Source: Chondrilla cf. caribensis
Taxonomy: Eukaryota; Porifera; Demospongiae; Chondrillida; Chondrillidae
DNA length: 50,000 nt
Direction of reading: 5' to 3'
Assembly (NCBI GenBank): GCA_964020155.1
Contig: OZ026552.1
Location: forward strand, 3,089,644-3,139,643
Made by a program: the position numbers and the translations under genes. Under the pieces are notes generated by a model that was not told the origin of the DNA, did no database searches, and worked only from the letters and a program-made list of their open reading frames with translations. How positions within the stretch are numbered: position 1 is the stretch's first letter; each line of letters starts with the position of its first letter. This document shows, in pieces, positions 24,359 to 33,807 of this stretch.

Positions 24359-25019
24359 CACCACTCCAAGTTCAGTTCCAAATTTCAACTTGAAATTCGC
24401 TTACAAAAGTGAATAATACGTAATCAACGTAATGGCATATATCCCGATATATCAGCATGCAGTGCAGCTCGGATCTGTCAATAAGTGTACACTGCTGCAT
24501 CCTAGCTGCTAAAATGAGCCCCCCACTTTCATTATCTATATTTTTAGAAACTGAACTCATATATTATAATATTATTATTATTATTATTCTTACATCATTT
24601 TATTATTTCTGTCTCATTACCTGTCAACACACGCATATAAAAGAACATCCACACAGCCTGTATTTCATACCACTGACGAAGACAGCAGTTGAAACGTTTG
24701 GAGTAAATAATCATTATTTTTGGATACTGAATTGCATTTAATTTTTCCATGATGGCACCTAGCCGATCAACCATTTTTGCGATAATGAATATGTAAAAGT
24801 TACATATTTTAATGCTTCATAGGTGTCTTACATCGCCAAGATTGTCTGTAGACTCAAGACTGTATAATGCTACTGTCACAATAGTACAAGGTTCTTTTGT
24901 AAGTACTTTTGGATATTAGTTCAATTGTATGCATTATGTTACAATAGACAAGACTAGTTTGGTCTGTGGTATATAACAATAATAATAAAAGTTCATTGTA
25001 AATAAAAGTATGGTACAGA
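24359..25019. other. AT-rich intergenic DNA with a hammerhead-like core
   Basis: No gene. It contains (ATT)n near 24571-24588 and, at 24673-24694, ctgacga followed 11 bases later by gaaa, then acgtttgg. This resembles the conserved block near the ends of Penelope-like retroelements, but no reverse transcriptase is nearby. Confidence 0.35.
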
Positions 25020-25470
25020 AAGTGCAACACAGTCTTGGTTCATATTATGTGTTCTGCATGTCTCTTGTCTTCCCCTAGCTTCCCGGAAGGAGACACCATT
25101 ACAGTGTCCGGTCATTCTACATGGAAATGAAATAATTCCACTGTCTGGTGAACAGTTCAGTCTCCTTTGTGATGTAGAGCATGTACTAATTCACTGTTGA
25201 TATTTAATTCCGGTACATTGTTGAGTACTAGTAACATATGCACACAGTGAAATATTGAAATAGACTATATAGCTATATGCAAGACCACAATGATTACCTA
25301 AGCCCATACCAGAATTGATGAGATGTGCAACTTCGTGTATTGTATTCGTTGCAGGAGTATCCACATTGCCTTGTCATTGAAATATGTAGTGTTTCACAAA
25401 ATCTGTACCGTTAATGCAAATGTGCATCAAAGGGCTCAAATTCATCATAACATTCCCATTACATCCTGAA
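25020..25470. repeat. Dispersed repeat, copy 1 (mate at 47040-47490)
   Basis: Shares an ordered series of blocks with 47040-47490: 'cagtcttggttcat', 'ggaaggagacacca', 'gtgaacagttcagtct', 'catgtactaatt', 'aattccggtacattgt', 'agtgtttcac'. Copies differ by many substitutions and small indels and keep no common frame, so this looks like an old non-coding repeat. Confidence 0.75.
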
Positions 25471-25890
25471 TTTCAATGAGATTAGGTGTAGCATGCATAA
25501 TGGCAATCCTTCATGATACCAATACATTAGGTCATGCAATAGTTTCATTACACTAACAAGTCATATAGCACTGATCATACTAGTTGGTCTTCCATAGTGC
25601 ATATATATGTTGTAGGCTGATTCTCTGTTACATGCAAATCTAAATATATTATGTCCCAGTGCCACTAAGTCTCGGAATACTTCATAGATTCTGAATTATT
25701 ATACCAGAGAGTATGCAGATACAAAAATTATAGCAATTTCCTTTTATGATATCATATAAAAATGGAACTGAATGTTGTCAGTGACAGGAACTCCAACTTA
25801 CACACTTTTATTTGAGAGCTACTAATGAGTTTTTGAGACAGATGGTATGGGGGTTATTATGCATGCATGGCCTACGACGACACTGCGTTT
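25471..25890. other. Intergenic, no gene seen
   Basis: AT-rich sequence without supported coding regions or recognisable repeats. Confidence 0.45.
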
Positions 25891-26040
25891 TCATTCAAAA
25901 TTATCTCCGAACATTCCTTTAGTGTTTGCATCATCACAAGTGAGCCAAAAGTTGGTATTAGTGGCTACAAAGTCCTTTGTCTCGATAGTTCCATCCTTAT
26001 TTCTGTCAAGGAGGTCGAAGGTGGCTCTACTGGCGTACAT
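25891..26040 (-). pseudogene. C-terminal remnant of a diverged EF-hand gene
   Basis: On the minus strand a 49-codon frame ends at TGA (25891-25893). It encodes the EF4 helix-loop-helix (ATFDLLDRNKDGTIETKDF, with a valid loop), then NFWLTCDD and GMFGDNFE. The ending matches the family's FWxTLDDPxTKGMFGxxFE pattern. It is cut off upstream of EF4 at about 26040, where the segmental repeat begins, so the junction is a segmental-repeat breakpoint. The plus-strand ORFs over this interval are shadows. Sequence is most like the 39740-40318 copy in its helix and more diverged from the 8-28 kb set. Confidence 0.8.
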
Positions 26041-26900
26041 AACTATTGCCCTATACTATATGTATACAGATAGTAAACAACGATGCAAATGAGATTATAG
26101 CTATGCAAGCAAATGAGATTATATAGGCTCAAGAGAAATCATACAAGCACATGCAAAACACCTGTTTATGTAAACACTAGCCCACACACTGTATCATTAG
26201 TTTATCTGTCCTAACTTAATGGCTTCTCAACTTCGAAAACAACAAACAGAGCATGATTATGTAAACTTACTGGTGAAGACTGGCAGTTTGCAGTATCCAC
26301 CAATTGATGGTTACCATGGAGACAATCAATTGCATAAAATTCTATACCCATCGCTCACAATTGTATTAATCCTGCGAGCCATACCACAATTAGAAGCCAC
26401 AATGGCGGGCTAAGTTAAATAACAACCTAAGCTTATTTTTCATGCAATGCATGTGCAACTAACTGAATTGCTGAAACAGTAATTTATTTAACTACATGCA
26501 TACATACATACTATAATAAAGCATATGACATTGGACACTTAGAGAGGTCAGGAAAGAAGATATGTACACATCGGACATTCATGTGCAATGGGCATAGAGT
26601 AGAAATGGGTGTGGTTCAGAGAATACATGAATCTGATAAGATCGAGGTATGTTATTTTTAAACTTGACTATTGCACGAAACCACTTTCACCTGAGAATGA
26701 TTTAATTCCTACATCTTTTATGGAAGTAGATGTTGGACCTCCAATGGTGCGTTATTTGGCCTAGCAAATTCCACTCTGGTGAAAGTGATTTTGATCTGTG
26801 TTTCATTTCACTGCTAACTGGATACAAGGGTGTAAAACTATGTCAGACTCTTTATCATAGTATGTTAGTATGGGTGTATTATGTTGAAATATGTGCACGT
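26041..26900. repeat. Segmental repeat, short copy
   Basis: Starts directly at the EF-hand remnant and matches 5585-5700 and 7330-7990 ('gcaaatgagattatagctat', 'ggctcaagagaaatcat', 'cttaatggcttctcaa', 'gagaggtcagg'). It leads to a GT repeat and an EF-hand gene, as in the 13.5-15.8 kb copy. Confidence 0.7.
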
Positions 26901-26907
26901 GTTTGTG

Positions 26908-26908
<1 letters not shown>

Positions 26909-26966
<58 letters not shown>
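26909..26966. repeat. (GT)n microsatellite
   Basis: Near-pure GT run. Confidence 0.95.
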
Positions 26967-26972
<6 letters not shown>

Positions 26973-27338
26973 TGTGTATGAATGATTCAAGGTACTATAC
27001 TTGTTTACTAGTAGATCTAATTATTGCAACTACAACACTCACTAAGCAACATACTTTGTCATGTAATAATTATTTGGCAACTGAAGCAAACTGTTAGACT
27101 CTCATTTTTCAACACATGTACACAATATGGAAGTACAATTATATTAAAATTTTAATACATAATATAAGTTTTAGCAGTGGATAAAGCAAATAATAATTCT
27201 TACTACTAGACAGAGCATACCATTAAGCAGCAATGAAGTGCAGAGTTCACTATTAATACTGACTCTATAGTTACAGCTAGTAAGTAATAAGTATAGTAAA
27301 CTGTTTCATCTTAATAAGACTTAGTGTAGTTTTATCAT
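26967..27338. other. 3' flank of EF-hand copy D
   Basis: Resembles 14990-15263, the 3' flank of copy C ('gcagtggataaagcaaata' here, 'gtagcagattaagcaattt' there). No other gene. Confidence 0.5.
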
Positions 27339-27911
27339 CTATTCAAACTTAGCTCCAAACAAGCCCTTTGTGTTTGGGTCGTCCAAAATGAACCAAAACC
27401 TTAGATTAAAAGGTAAATACTCGTTTCTTTCAATTTTTCCATTCTTGTTCTTATCAAGCAAGTTGAAAGCCGCTTTGGCCGCTTCTTCACCGAAATTAGA
27501 TGCGTCCATTAATAGCTTATATTCCTCGAAGGTCACGTATCCATCGTGGTTCTTGTCAACAAAATCGAACTGTGTTATAATATACTTTTCCATCGAAGTC
27601 ATTTCTCCTCTTTTCATCTTTTCAGCCTGCGCCAAACAAAATGCTGCTGAAAGCTCTCCAAATTTCTTCTTGTCGGCCTTCATTCCTTCGGTGAGTCCCA
27701 ATGCGGTAGTAAATTCCAACGTAGCTTCTCGTAGCTTAGCAATCGCATCAAGACGATCATGATCAGGAGCGTGTTTTCCAAGGTTGTCAACAACAATCAT
27801 CCAGTCTTCTGCCGAAACATAGCCGTCCTTGTTCACATCGAACGAATTGAATATTCCGTCGATACGTTTCACCCAATCCTCGTTGTTCAGGTAATCTTGG
27901 ACAGTTGCCAT
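27339..27911 (-). CDS. EF-hand Ca-binding protein, aequorin/CBP-like, copy D
   Basis: 190 residues, intronless, start ATG complementary to 27909-27911. EF1 loop 25-36 (DVNKDG), EF3 119-130 (DKNHDG), EF4 153-164 (DKNKNG), all with canonical ligands. Two extra residues (His-Asp) lie in the linker before the degenerate second hand (PDHDRLDAIAK where siblings have DRPDAIAK), which accounts for the length of 190. The C-terminus has FWFILDDP and ends GLFGAKFE. Likely a functional Ca sensor or buffer. Same family and orientation as copy C, with a very similar promoter. Confidence 0.92.
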   Translation of the reverse strand: MATVQDYLNNEDWVKRIDGIFNSFDVNKDGYVSAEDWMIVVDNLGKHAPDHDRLDAIAKLREATLEFTTALGLTEGMKADKKKFGELSAAFCLAQAEKMKRGEMTSMEKYIITQFDFVDKNHDGYVTFEEYKLLMDASNFGEEAAKAAFNLLDKNKNGKIERNEYLPFNLRFWFILDDPNTKGLFGAKFE

Positions 27912-27989
27912 AATATCTTTGTCGATAATTTAATTGACTCCTTCACAGAAGCTACAGTAGAATAGAACAGAGTCCTTTACGGTTAGCCA

Positions 27990-28027
27990 AAGTGCCCGGG
28001 TGTCCTGTGCGCGCGATGCTTATACTG
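27990..28027 (-). promoter_or_regulatory. Promoter block of EF-hand gene copy D
   Basis: On the minus strand: a TATA-like cagtataagc (28018-28027), gcgcgc, then aggacacccgggcacttt (about 27990-28006). It is matched by 15919-15949. Confidence 0.55.
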
Positions 28028-28693
28028 ACGGGAAGACCCGCCCCCTTTTTGAAGTGGCTGCCTTTGATTCCAGAGTCAGCGCGTCAACCTCGGATATCAA
28101 ATAAGTAAAAGCCAATTGGAATCACATTAACAACCTTATTGATTCAGATTCTGAAGAAGAATTAACAGCGACTCTTTTTCGGCTGAATAGCAATCTGATT
28201 ACTAAACAACCTGCAGAACTGATTGGTAGCTGACACTTTCGCTGACACGGTGCTATACGTGTACTGAAAGAGTAGAATTGTGATTAAAACAAAGCAAAAG
28301 AACTCACCTGTCACAGACCAAGACAGATTGAACGTTTAGTAGAAAATCTGAGAATTCGCGGAAGAATGGTTGACCGGTCACAAGTTGAACTTCATGCATC
28401 ATGTACGTATAATTATGTACTATGTACCATTGCCATGAATATTATACCATCCTTTAACTATGAGTATATCAATATTGAAACTTCATTCTTAATGGTCTTT
28501 CCCCTCGAGACTATTATATTACAGTGATCATAATGTAATTTCGAAGAATTCGACAGTTTACTGAAAAGAACCTCATCAAACTTGAGTTCTTCTAATAGCT
28601 TGCTGGACTGAATTATGCTAATGTAATCAGTTAAGCATGCTGCATGTGGTATGGTGATTAAATTTATCATGATTACGCTACACAAGACACATG
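28028..28693. other. Upstream flank of copy D, no firm gene
   Basis: A short open stretch at about 28110-28235 (reads DSDSEEELTATLFRLNS in one frame) has coding-like composition but no start or splice support. 28530-28610 is shared with 16075-16150. Confidence 0.4.
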
Positions 28694-28699
28694 GCACAC

Positions 28700-28752
<53 letters not shown>
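28694..28752. repeat. (CA)n microsatellite
   Basis: CA run with one cg interruption near its start, followed by 'cgcaaaaacaaac'. Confidence 0.95.
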
Positions 28753-28754
<2 letters not shown>

Positions 28755-28939
28755 AAAACAAACTACATATGCATACACATACGCATGCACACACGTGCGC
28801 ATGCAACAGTTGAAACAATTTACTGCTAAAATAGTAGCAAATTGCATAGAGTTTCTAAAATACCTATAGTTTTATTTAACCCCTATGCATCGCTATTCAG
28901 TATACACCATACTAATAAAAGCATTATAAAAATAATGAC

Positions 28940-29055
28940 AATTTACATGCACCATAATCTGACATCCTCCATATAATCTGACATCCTCCATAATCCAACA
29001 TCCTCTAGATCTAGATCTACAATCCAACAGTCTCCATAATCCAACATCCCCTATT
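28940..29055. repeat. Short tandem array, about 17-20 bp unit
   Basis: Five or six copies of variants of 'ccataatccaacatcctc', interrupted by 'tagatctagatct'. The unit resembles 'caccataatccgacat' at 44071-44086. Confidence 0.75.
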
Positions 29056-29151
29056 ATGCATAATATATTACCACATGTAGGAATTGTCTGTCCTCTCACA
29101 AGAGAAAATTTGATTAGTGGGAAATTCACATGTCTTCTTGTAGGTCACCAA

Positions 29152-29219
29152 CCCATAATGTGAACCCTCACAACCTCAGTTAATATCCGGCATCTGTATG
29201 GCGTGAGGGTTCTTATGGG
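29152..29219. repeat. Imperfect inverted repeat
   Basis: Left arm 29152-29171 (cccataatgtgaaccctcac) and right arm 29203-29219 (gtgagggttcttatggg) pair over 17 bases with a 3-base bulge. Possibly a small foldback element. Confidence 0.7.
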
Positions 29220-29389
29220 CAAAATACACATCTAACTCTCAGCATACAATGTGGATGTAAGACACATGATCAGTCTACGTAGTTTAGAATTTCATGTTTA
29301 TCCCCCATAACCACAGCCTATATACCCATGGTCCATGTAATATATACAATGTATATCCATAATAAAACTTACTCTTGTAAATATGCTCT

Positions 29390-30260
29390 CCTGGTGGGGA
29401 TATAGACCTTGTACATTGTGACAAACTACTTTTAAATTCCACTGCTGCACTCCATGGCCTTAGCTGTGACTGTACGACATGTACAATCGCCACCACTCTT
29501 GTATGCACACTCCCCTTGAAGTGCCATAGGAATTGTGGTGATCTGAGAAATGATTTCAAACTGTAGTCACCACACCCTCTGCAGCTTCCATATGACACAA
29601 GCTATAATGCATATTATACCGATGCATGTACATTGTTCCTTGCAATTGGTGACCAGCAAGATACGTTTGTTGCCAGTCACCATGCACTGCCACCCCATTG
29701 TCTATAATACAATTTCATGTGTTATAATATTATTTATTATTATTATGTGTTATTATAAATAATATATAACAACACATAATATTTTTGTATGATATGCACT
29801 CTCCTGCTGGATGTGGTATGGCATGTGGTGACCATGGCACTAATTGAATTTTACTGCTGATCATCACAGCCATCCCATGACCAGTGACCAAGTTACACAT
29901 ACCAACACACAATGCCCATCATGCACACACTTCTGGAGGTGCTACAAGGCAGGACGGCTTCCAGTGAACAAATTGTCAATTTAATCACTGGTCGTCACAG
30001 CTTCCGTAGTGTCTACATGTCACATAATAATATGAATACTGGTATACACACCTGGAGGTGCTACATGCACCTTGGTGAGTAGTGGTCAGCTTTGTCGCCA
30101 GTCACCATGGCAACCCCATTGTCCCTATAACATATAACACATATACTTTTGTACATATGTGTATGTATACGTTCACCTCGAGGTGGTGTATATATATAAT
30201 ATAGTTAACCTCATTTTATATAACCATGACATCGCAACCTACCATGTGACCTTATGACAC
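29390..30260. repeat. Degenerate minisatellite, block 4 (longest)
   Basis: Same modules as the three earlier blocks, with at least five recognisable units ('gcacactccccttgaagtg', 'gttgccagtcaccatg', 'cacttctggaggtgctaca', 'cacacctggaggtgctaca'). ORFs within are not conserved. Confidence 0.7.
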
Positions 30261-30296
30261 TTACTAACTCTAATACATTCACTCACATGTACAAAT

Positions 30297-30310
30297 ATGT
30301 GTGTCTGTAC

Positions 30311-30342
<32 letters not shown>

Positions 30343-30360
30343 CCGTGTGTGTGTGTGTAC
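30297..30360. repeat. Imperfect (GT)n microsatellite
   Basis: GT-rich run with a few substitutions. Confidence 0.9.
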
Positions 30361-30826
30361 GAGGCCCAGCCTCCCCATTGTCCCGCCATAATATCCATCA
30401 CATATTTTACTTCAGTAAAATATGTGCTCTACTGGAGGTAGAAGATGGCTTCAAAACATCTGCTTACCTTATTATATAATTCATATTACCCGGGTATTGC
30501 AAATCACGGTAATTATTGTTGCTAATATTATGAAGCATTCACTTGTTATGACTGACTGTCAAACAATGATGTCCCATGCATGGTGACCCAATCAACTAAC
30601 TAGACAACAATTGAATCGGAAGAATGATAATTGACTTAATTTTCTAACAGTAAGTTGGTTACAGGTCATGGGTGAATCACTGCAGCAGGGTATAAGGGTA
30701 TAGCTATAGTTAGGCTGTTACTGTTGTTGACTTTACAAAATTTTGCATGTTTTTCATGCGTAGATGTGAGTGTACTGTAACTGATTATGTGATATCATGC
30801 ACACACTAACCCAATCTCTCTTTCAC
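30361..30826. repeat. Segmental repeat fragment
   Basis: 30535-30720 matches 6265-6425 and 17875-18060 ('gactgactgtcaaacaatga', 'acaacaattgaatcggaaga', 'caggtcatgggtgaatcac'). Confidence 0.65.
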
Positions 30827-30844
30827 AGACACACACACACCCAC

Positions 30845-30919
<75 letters not shown>
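30827..30919. repeat. (CA)n microsatellite
   Basis: CA run of about 93 bases with two interruptions. Confidence 0.95.
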
Positions 30920-30921
<2 letters not shown>

Positions 30922-31046
30922 GACCATGCACACACTTCCATGCAGAAACCCAACTACATAATACTACTCCATCACTATTAGTTTCATATAGCCACCCTAC
31001 ATATTGGCCACACCACATATATTAACATTGGAGTAATGTAGTAAGT

Positions 31047-31171
31047 ACTAGTTACCACATGGCTTCTAGGGCGTAACGTAATTTTACTGACCGAGACCCT
31101 CGGGCGCTACGCGCCCGAGGGGCGAGGTCAGTAAATACGTTACGCCATATAGAAGCCATGTGGTAACTAGT
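31047..31171. repeat. 125-bp foldback with a GC-rich tip
   Basis: Outer arms actagttaccacatggcttct and its complement agaagccatgtggtaactagt, inner arms gggcgtaacgta... and ...tacgttacgcc, tip gggcgctacgcgccc. Mismatches and small bulges occur in the middle. The tip is far more GC-rich than the surroundings. Compatible with a MITE-like foldback. Confidence 0.85.
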
Positions 31172-31371
31172 TTATCACAAGAATAAACGCCCTAAAAAGC
31201 GCTCTCGATTTTGAATTTGAATCTTTCTAGCATAGCGTTCGCAGCAGCAGCTAACTAAGGATTTACCAGCGAAATCTAAAGACGTTACGCTCTATAGAGG
31301 CCCTTTAGTAACTAGTTTGTCACAAGTCAACCCGTAAAAAGCGCGTTCGATTCTGTATCTTCTGAAGAAGA
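31172..31371. repeat. Partial direct duplication downstream of the foldback
   Basis: The right arm plus its flank (tacgttacgcc...taactagtttatcacaag, then aaaaagcgctctcgatt) recurs diverged at about 31277-31355 (gacgttacgctct...taactagtttgtcacaag, then aaaaagcgcgttcgatt). Confidence 0.75.
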
Positions 31372-31566
31372 ATGGCGACGAGATCTCAGCTGGTAAATCT
31401 AAGGATCTTCTCGCTAAATCTAGATTTTGATTTCACCTTGGACGATAAGGATTTTCAAGGGTTTACTCGAGACTGCGTCCACGAAGAAGACGTACAACAA
31501 GCGTTCGTATATAACAGTGTGTTATATACGAACTTTTTCAAAAAAAGTCCAGGGCCAGAGGAATAA
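31372..31566 (+). CDS. Hypothetical 64-residue protein or first exon
   Basis: ATG at 31372 in an agaagaATGGCG context (good initiation context) opens a 64-codon frame ending TAA. It encodes a hydrophilic, Asp/Phe-rich peptide (NLDFDFTLDDKDF in the middle). No domain recognised. A perfect 14-bp-arm hairpin (31503-31533) lies inside the frame and encodes AFVYNSVLYTN, so part of the frame may be repeat-derived. It could be a first exon, a small protein or chance. Confidence 0.3.
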   Translation: MATRSQLVNLRIFSLNLDFDFTLDDKDFQGFTRDCVHEEDVQQAFVYNSVLYTNFFKKSPGPEE

Positions 31567-32100
31567 CTCTATAATATGATACGTTTGACAAAGGAACGGT
31601 TTGATTTCTAAACGAACTTCGCGTTCTTGTTGCTATTTTTGGTAACTGTGCTGGCTTCTGTCGTTCATTTAATGATATTCATTTCGTTTAACAGCTTTTT
31701 TAGTTGATTGATTCCCATGACCTTTACGTAAAAGCCTGGTTACCCGGGAATAAATCGTTACTACCCAAAGCGGCTCCTTTGATGTATGACGTCATCGGGT
31801 GATAATTGGACTTACAATTGCAGCAATTGAGCTTGTGCATGTCATTGTGACTGATCTCTGACAGAAAAGCTATTATCATAATAATTATGAGTAATAAAAT
31901 ATGCTATCTCTTGGCATTGCCAAGTGTTGATTAATATTATAAACACTGTAGAGTAGCATACCATTGTCGATTGTTGCATGTTTGTACTATACAAGTATAG
32001 AGTAGTTTGAGACACCTAATTTTAATACTCGGCTTTCAATTCAAATTTATATCTGATCGATAAAGTCACCACAATATAATGTATATAAATAAATATATAT
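31567..32100. other. Intergenic, no gene seen
   Basis: Contains a full CRE-type palindrome tgacgtca at about 31789. Otherwise AT-rich, with nothing recognised. Confidence 0.45.
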
Positions 32101-32106
32101 ATATAA

Positions 32107-32147
32107 TTATTATTATTGTTGTTATTAAAGTGCATTGTAGGACAGCT
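32107..32147 (-). mobile_element. Inverted scrap of the LINE 3' terminus
   Basis: 'aaagtgcattgtaggacag' (32128-32146) preceded by an (ATT)n run is the reverse complement of the LINE 3' end and its tail (37554-37590). It abuts, in opposite orientation, the 5' end of the complete LINE across an (AT)n tract. Confidence 0.8.
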
Positions 32148-32210
32148 GTATTGCATTATATTATATATATATATATATATTATTATTATTATTACTACAT
32201 ATATATATAT

Positions 32211-32236
32211 GTGGCGGGAAAAGATGGCGGATTCGT
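32211..32236 (+). promoter_or_regulatory. LINE 5' end with E2F-like and YY1-like motifs over the start codon
   Basis: GCGGGAAA (32214-32221) is an exact E2F-type core, and AAGATGGCGG (32222-32231) is a YY1-type core containing the ORF1 ATG. YY1 sites at a LINE 5' end are known to position transcription starts in human L1. Function here is inferred from motif match only. Confidence 0.45.
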
Positions 32237-33807
32237 ACGTAGAGCAAGAGATTTTGGAAGATCTGCAGGGCGATTACGAACCACAATTAGCAACGGATCT
32301 TACACGTAGCCTTTTCAATACGGGTATGAGCACGGAAGATGGAAGAATCGACGGTAATTTCATGGAAACTGATTTATCGCGGGATTCTCTATCGGAGGAG
32401 GGAGATGCCGATGACGAGGACTCGGACGAATGGTGTTACGTAGTTTGTGGCTCGGCGCAGGGGAGGTTGTGCTGGGAGAAGCTAGAGGATGGGCGCAGTA
32501 AGTGTATCAGATGGGGTAATGACTGGGTCTCCCCTATAGATTTTGAGAGAGAAGGCGGGAAGGGGAAGGCAAGAAAATGGAAGCACTCTATTAGAGTAGT
32601 AGGAGGAGACCCACTAGGGAAAGCGCTGGTCCTGAGGCAGAATTTGTTAAGGCAGGCTGTGACAATGCCAGTGCAGAGGCAAATATCACTAAATCCCTGT
32701 GCGGTCCGGGGGGAACCTGAGGCTGACCGGGGATTGGGCACACTGGATCCGGAGTATAAAGATGGGCCAGCAGACACTGAGCCTAGCTTACAGGAGGAGA
32801 CAGCCAACCAGTCAGGGACAAGTACCAGGGTGTCCACGGAGCTATCTGAGGATGTCCTAGGTAAGGGACCTACTGGGTGTGGGACTCATGCGGATCTGTC
32901 CGACTTTGGCCTGCTGGCAAGCTCCAGACAGTACAATGGTGAAGGTGTTAGCCCTAGTGTTGCAGAACCTGGCGTCACAGTCCTAACTGATGATAATCTG
33001 CTGAGGATGGAAAAGCGTGTAGCTGCCTTGGAAAATGAGTTAGTGAAGCAACGTAAAGTAAATGATATGTTGGAATTTAGATTGAAGCAACTAGAAAAGG
33101 CCCTCAAAGGTAGGGTAGAGGTAGGTAGCACTGGTGAAGGGGAGGTACCTAGATCGAAGGCTGGCCCAATATCGCCCCAGCTCTCCAAGAGTATGAACGT
33201 TCCATCGGGTCATAAGTCATCCGTGTGTGCAGCTGAAGTTGAAAGTACAGAGGTTCGAAAAGGGAGAGGTAAGTTACATGGTAAGTTACAGAATGTTCAG
33301 GCTGTTCTGCACAGTACAGATGATTTGCAGACTTCGGTGAGCACTAATGACAGTCACAGTAAGGGTACCAGCGAGGAATCTGAAAGAGGAAGCAATGAGC
33401 CGACTCAGAAGAAGCCGGAAAGAAGTAAGGAAGTGGAAACTAGGAAAGTCGAACGCAGAAGCCATGATGCAGGGAGGAATGGATATAACCCAAGGAGCCA
33501 CTACATTAAGAGACGGAAGGTATGGGGGACAAGAAGGTCTGTAACAGTAGAGTCTGTGACGAGAGAGATAGAAAAAATAGTAGGGTCAAAGGATGAGATA
33601 AATGTGAGGAGAGTGGAATTTAACAATGAGAAGGGAGTTAAGTGGTGGTTCTGGGTAGAGGGTGAAGAGAGAATCCTTCAGGAACTGACCTTAAAATGTG
33701 ACTGGGAACATTGGGAGCTGCAATCGATGCCTTTTTTAGGAAATGCCAGAGTCAGAGTGATACCGAAGAGGGGAAGAAGCCCCATGGGGAGGGGGGTGAA
33801 GACCTAA
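32224..33807 (+). CDS. LINE ORF1 protein with SAND domain and coiled coil
   Basis: 527 residues from ATG 32224; the open frame begins 36 codons earlier in AT-repeat sequence, which I exclude. Acidic N-terminus (about 1-68), then a SAND-type domain at about 70-135: VVCGSAQGRL, KCIRWGNDWVSP, a DFEREGG stretch and the KDWK-like RKWK (117-120) followed by HSIRVVGGDPLG. This is the pattern of DEAF-1/Sp100-type SAND domains, which bind DNA or chromatin through the KDWK surface. A linker follows, then a heptad-rich coiled coil (about 256-295), which in other LINE ORF1 proteins drives multimerisation. The C-terminal third is basic. No CCHC knuckle is seen. The frame ends in TAA overlapping the ORF2 ATG. 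The SAND call rests on several conserved blocks in order. Confidence 0.85.
   Translation: MADSYVEQEILEDLQGDYEPQLATDLTRSLFNTGMSTEDGRIDGNFMETDLSRDSLSEEGDADDEDSDEWCYVVCGSAQGRLCWEKLEDGRSKCIRWGNDWVSPIDFEREGGKGKARKWKHSIRVVGGDPLGKALVLRQNLLRQAVTMPVQRQISLNPCAVRGEPEADRGLGTLDPEYKDGPADTEPSLQEETANQSGTSTRVSTELSEDVLGKGPTGCGTHADLSDFGLLASSRQYNGEGVSPSVAEPGVTVLTDDNLLRMEKRVAALENELVKQRKVNDMLEFRLKQLEKALKGRVEVGSTGEGEVPRSKAGPISPQLSKSMNVPSGHKSSVCAAEVESTEVRKGRGKLHGKLQNVQAVLHSTDDLQTSVSTNDSHSKGTSEESERGSNEPTQKKPERSKEVETRKVERRSHDAGRNGYNPRSHYIKRRKVWGTRRSVTVESVTREIEKIVGSKDEINVRRVEFNNEKGVKWWFWVEGEERILQELTLKCDWEHWELQSMPFLGNARVRVIPKRGRSPMGRGVKT

Noticed and set aside
26219..26413. 64-codon ORF in the segmental repeat
   Set aside because: The matching repeat copies at about 7470 and 19010 do not keep the frame open.
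28110..28235. Short acidic coding-like frame (DSDSEEEL) upstream of EF-hand copy D
   Set aside because: No start codon in context, no splice sites and no homology I can name; left as unassigned.
32116..32223. 36-residue upstream extension of LINE ORF1
   Set aside because: It is the translation of an inverted LINE tail and AT repeats; the first sensible ATG is 32224.
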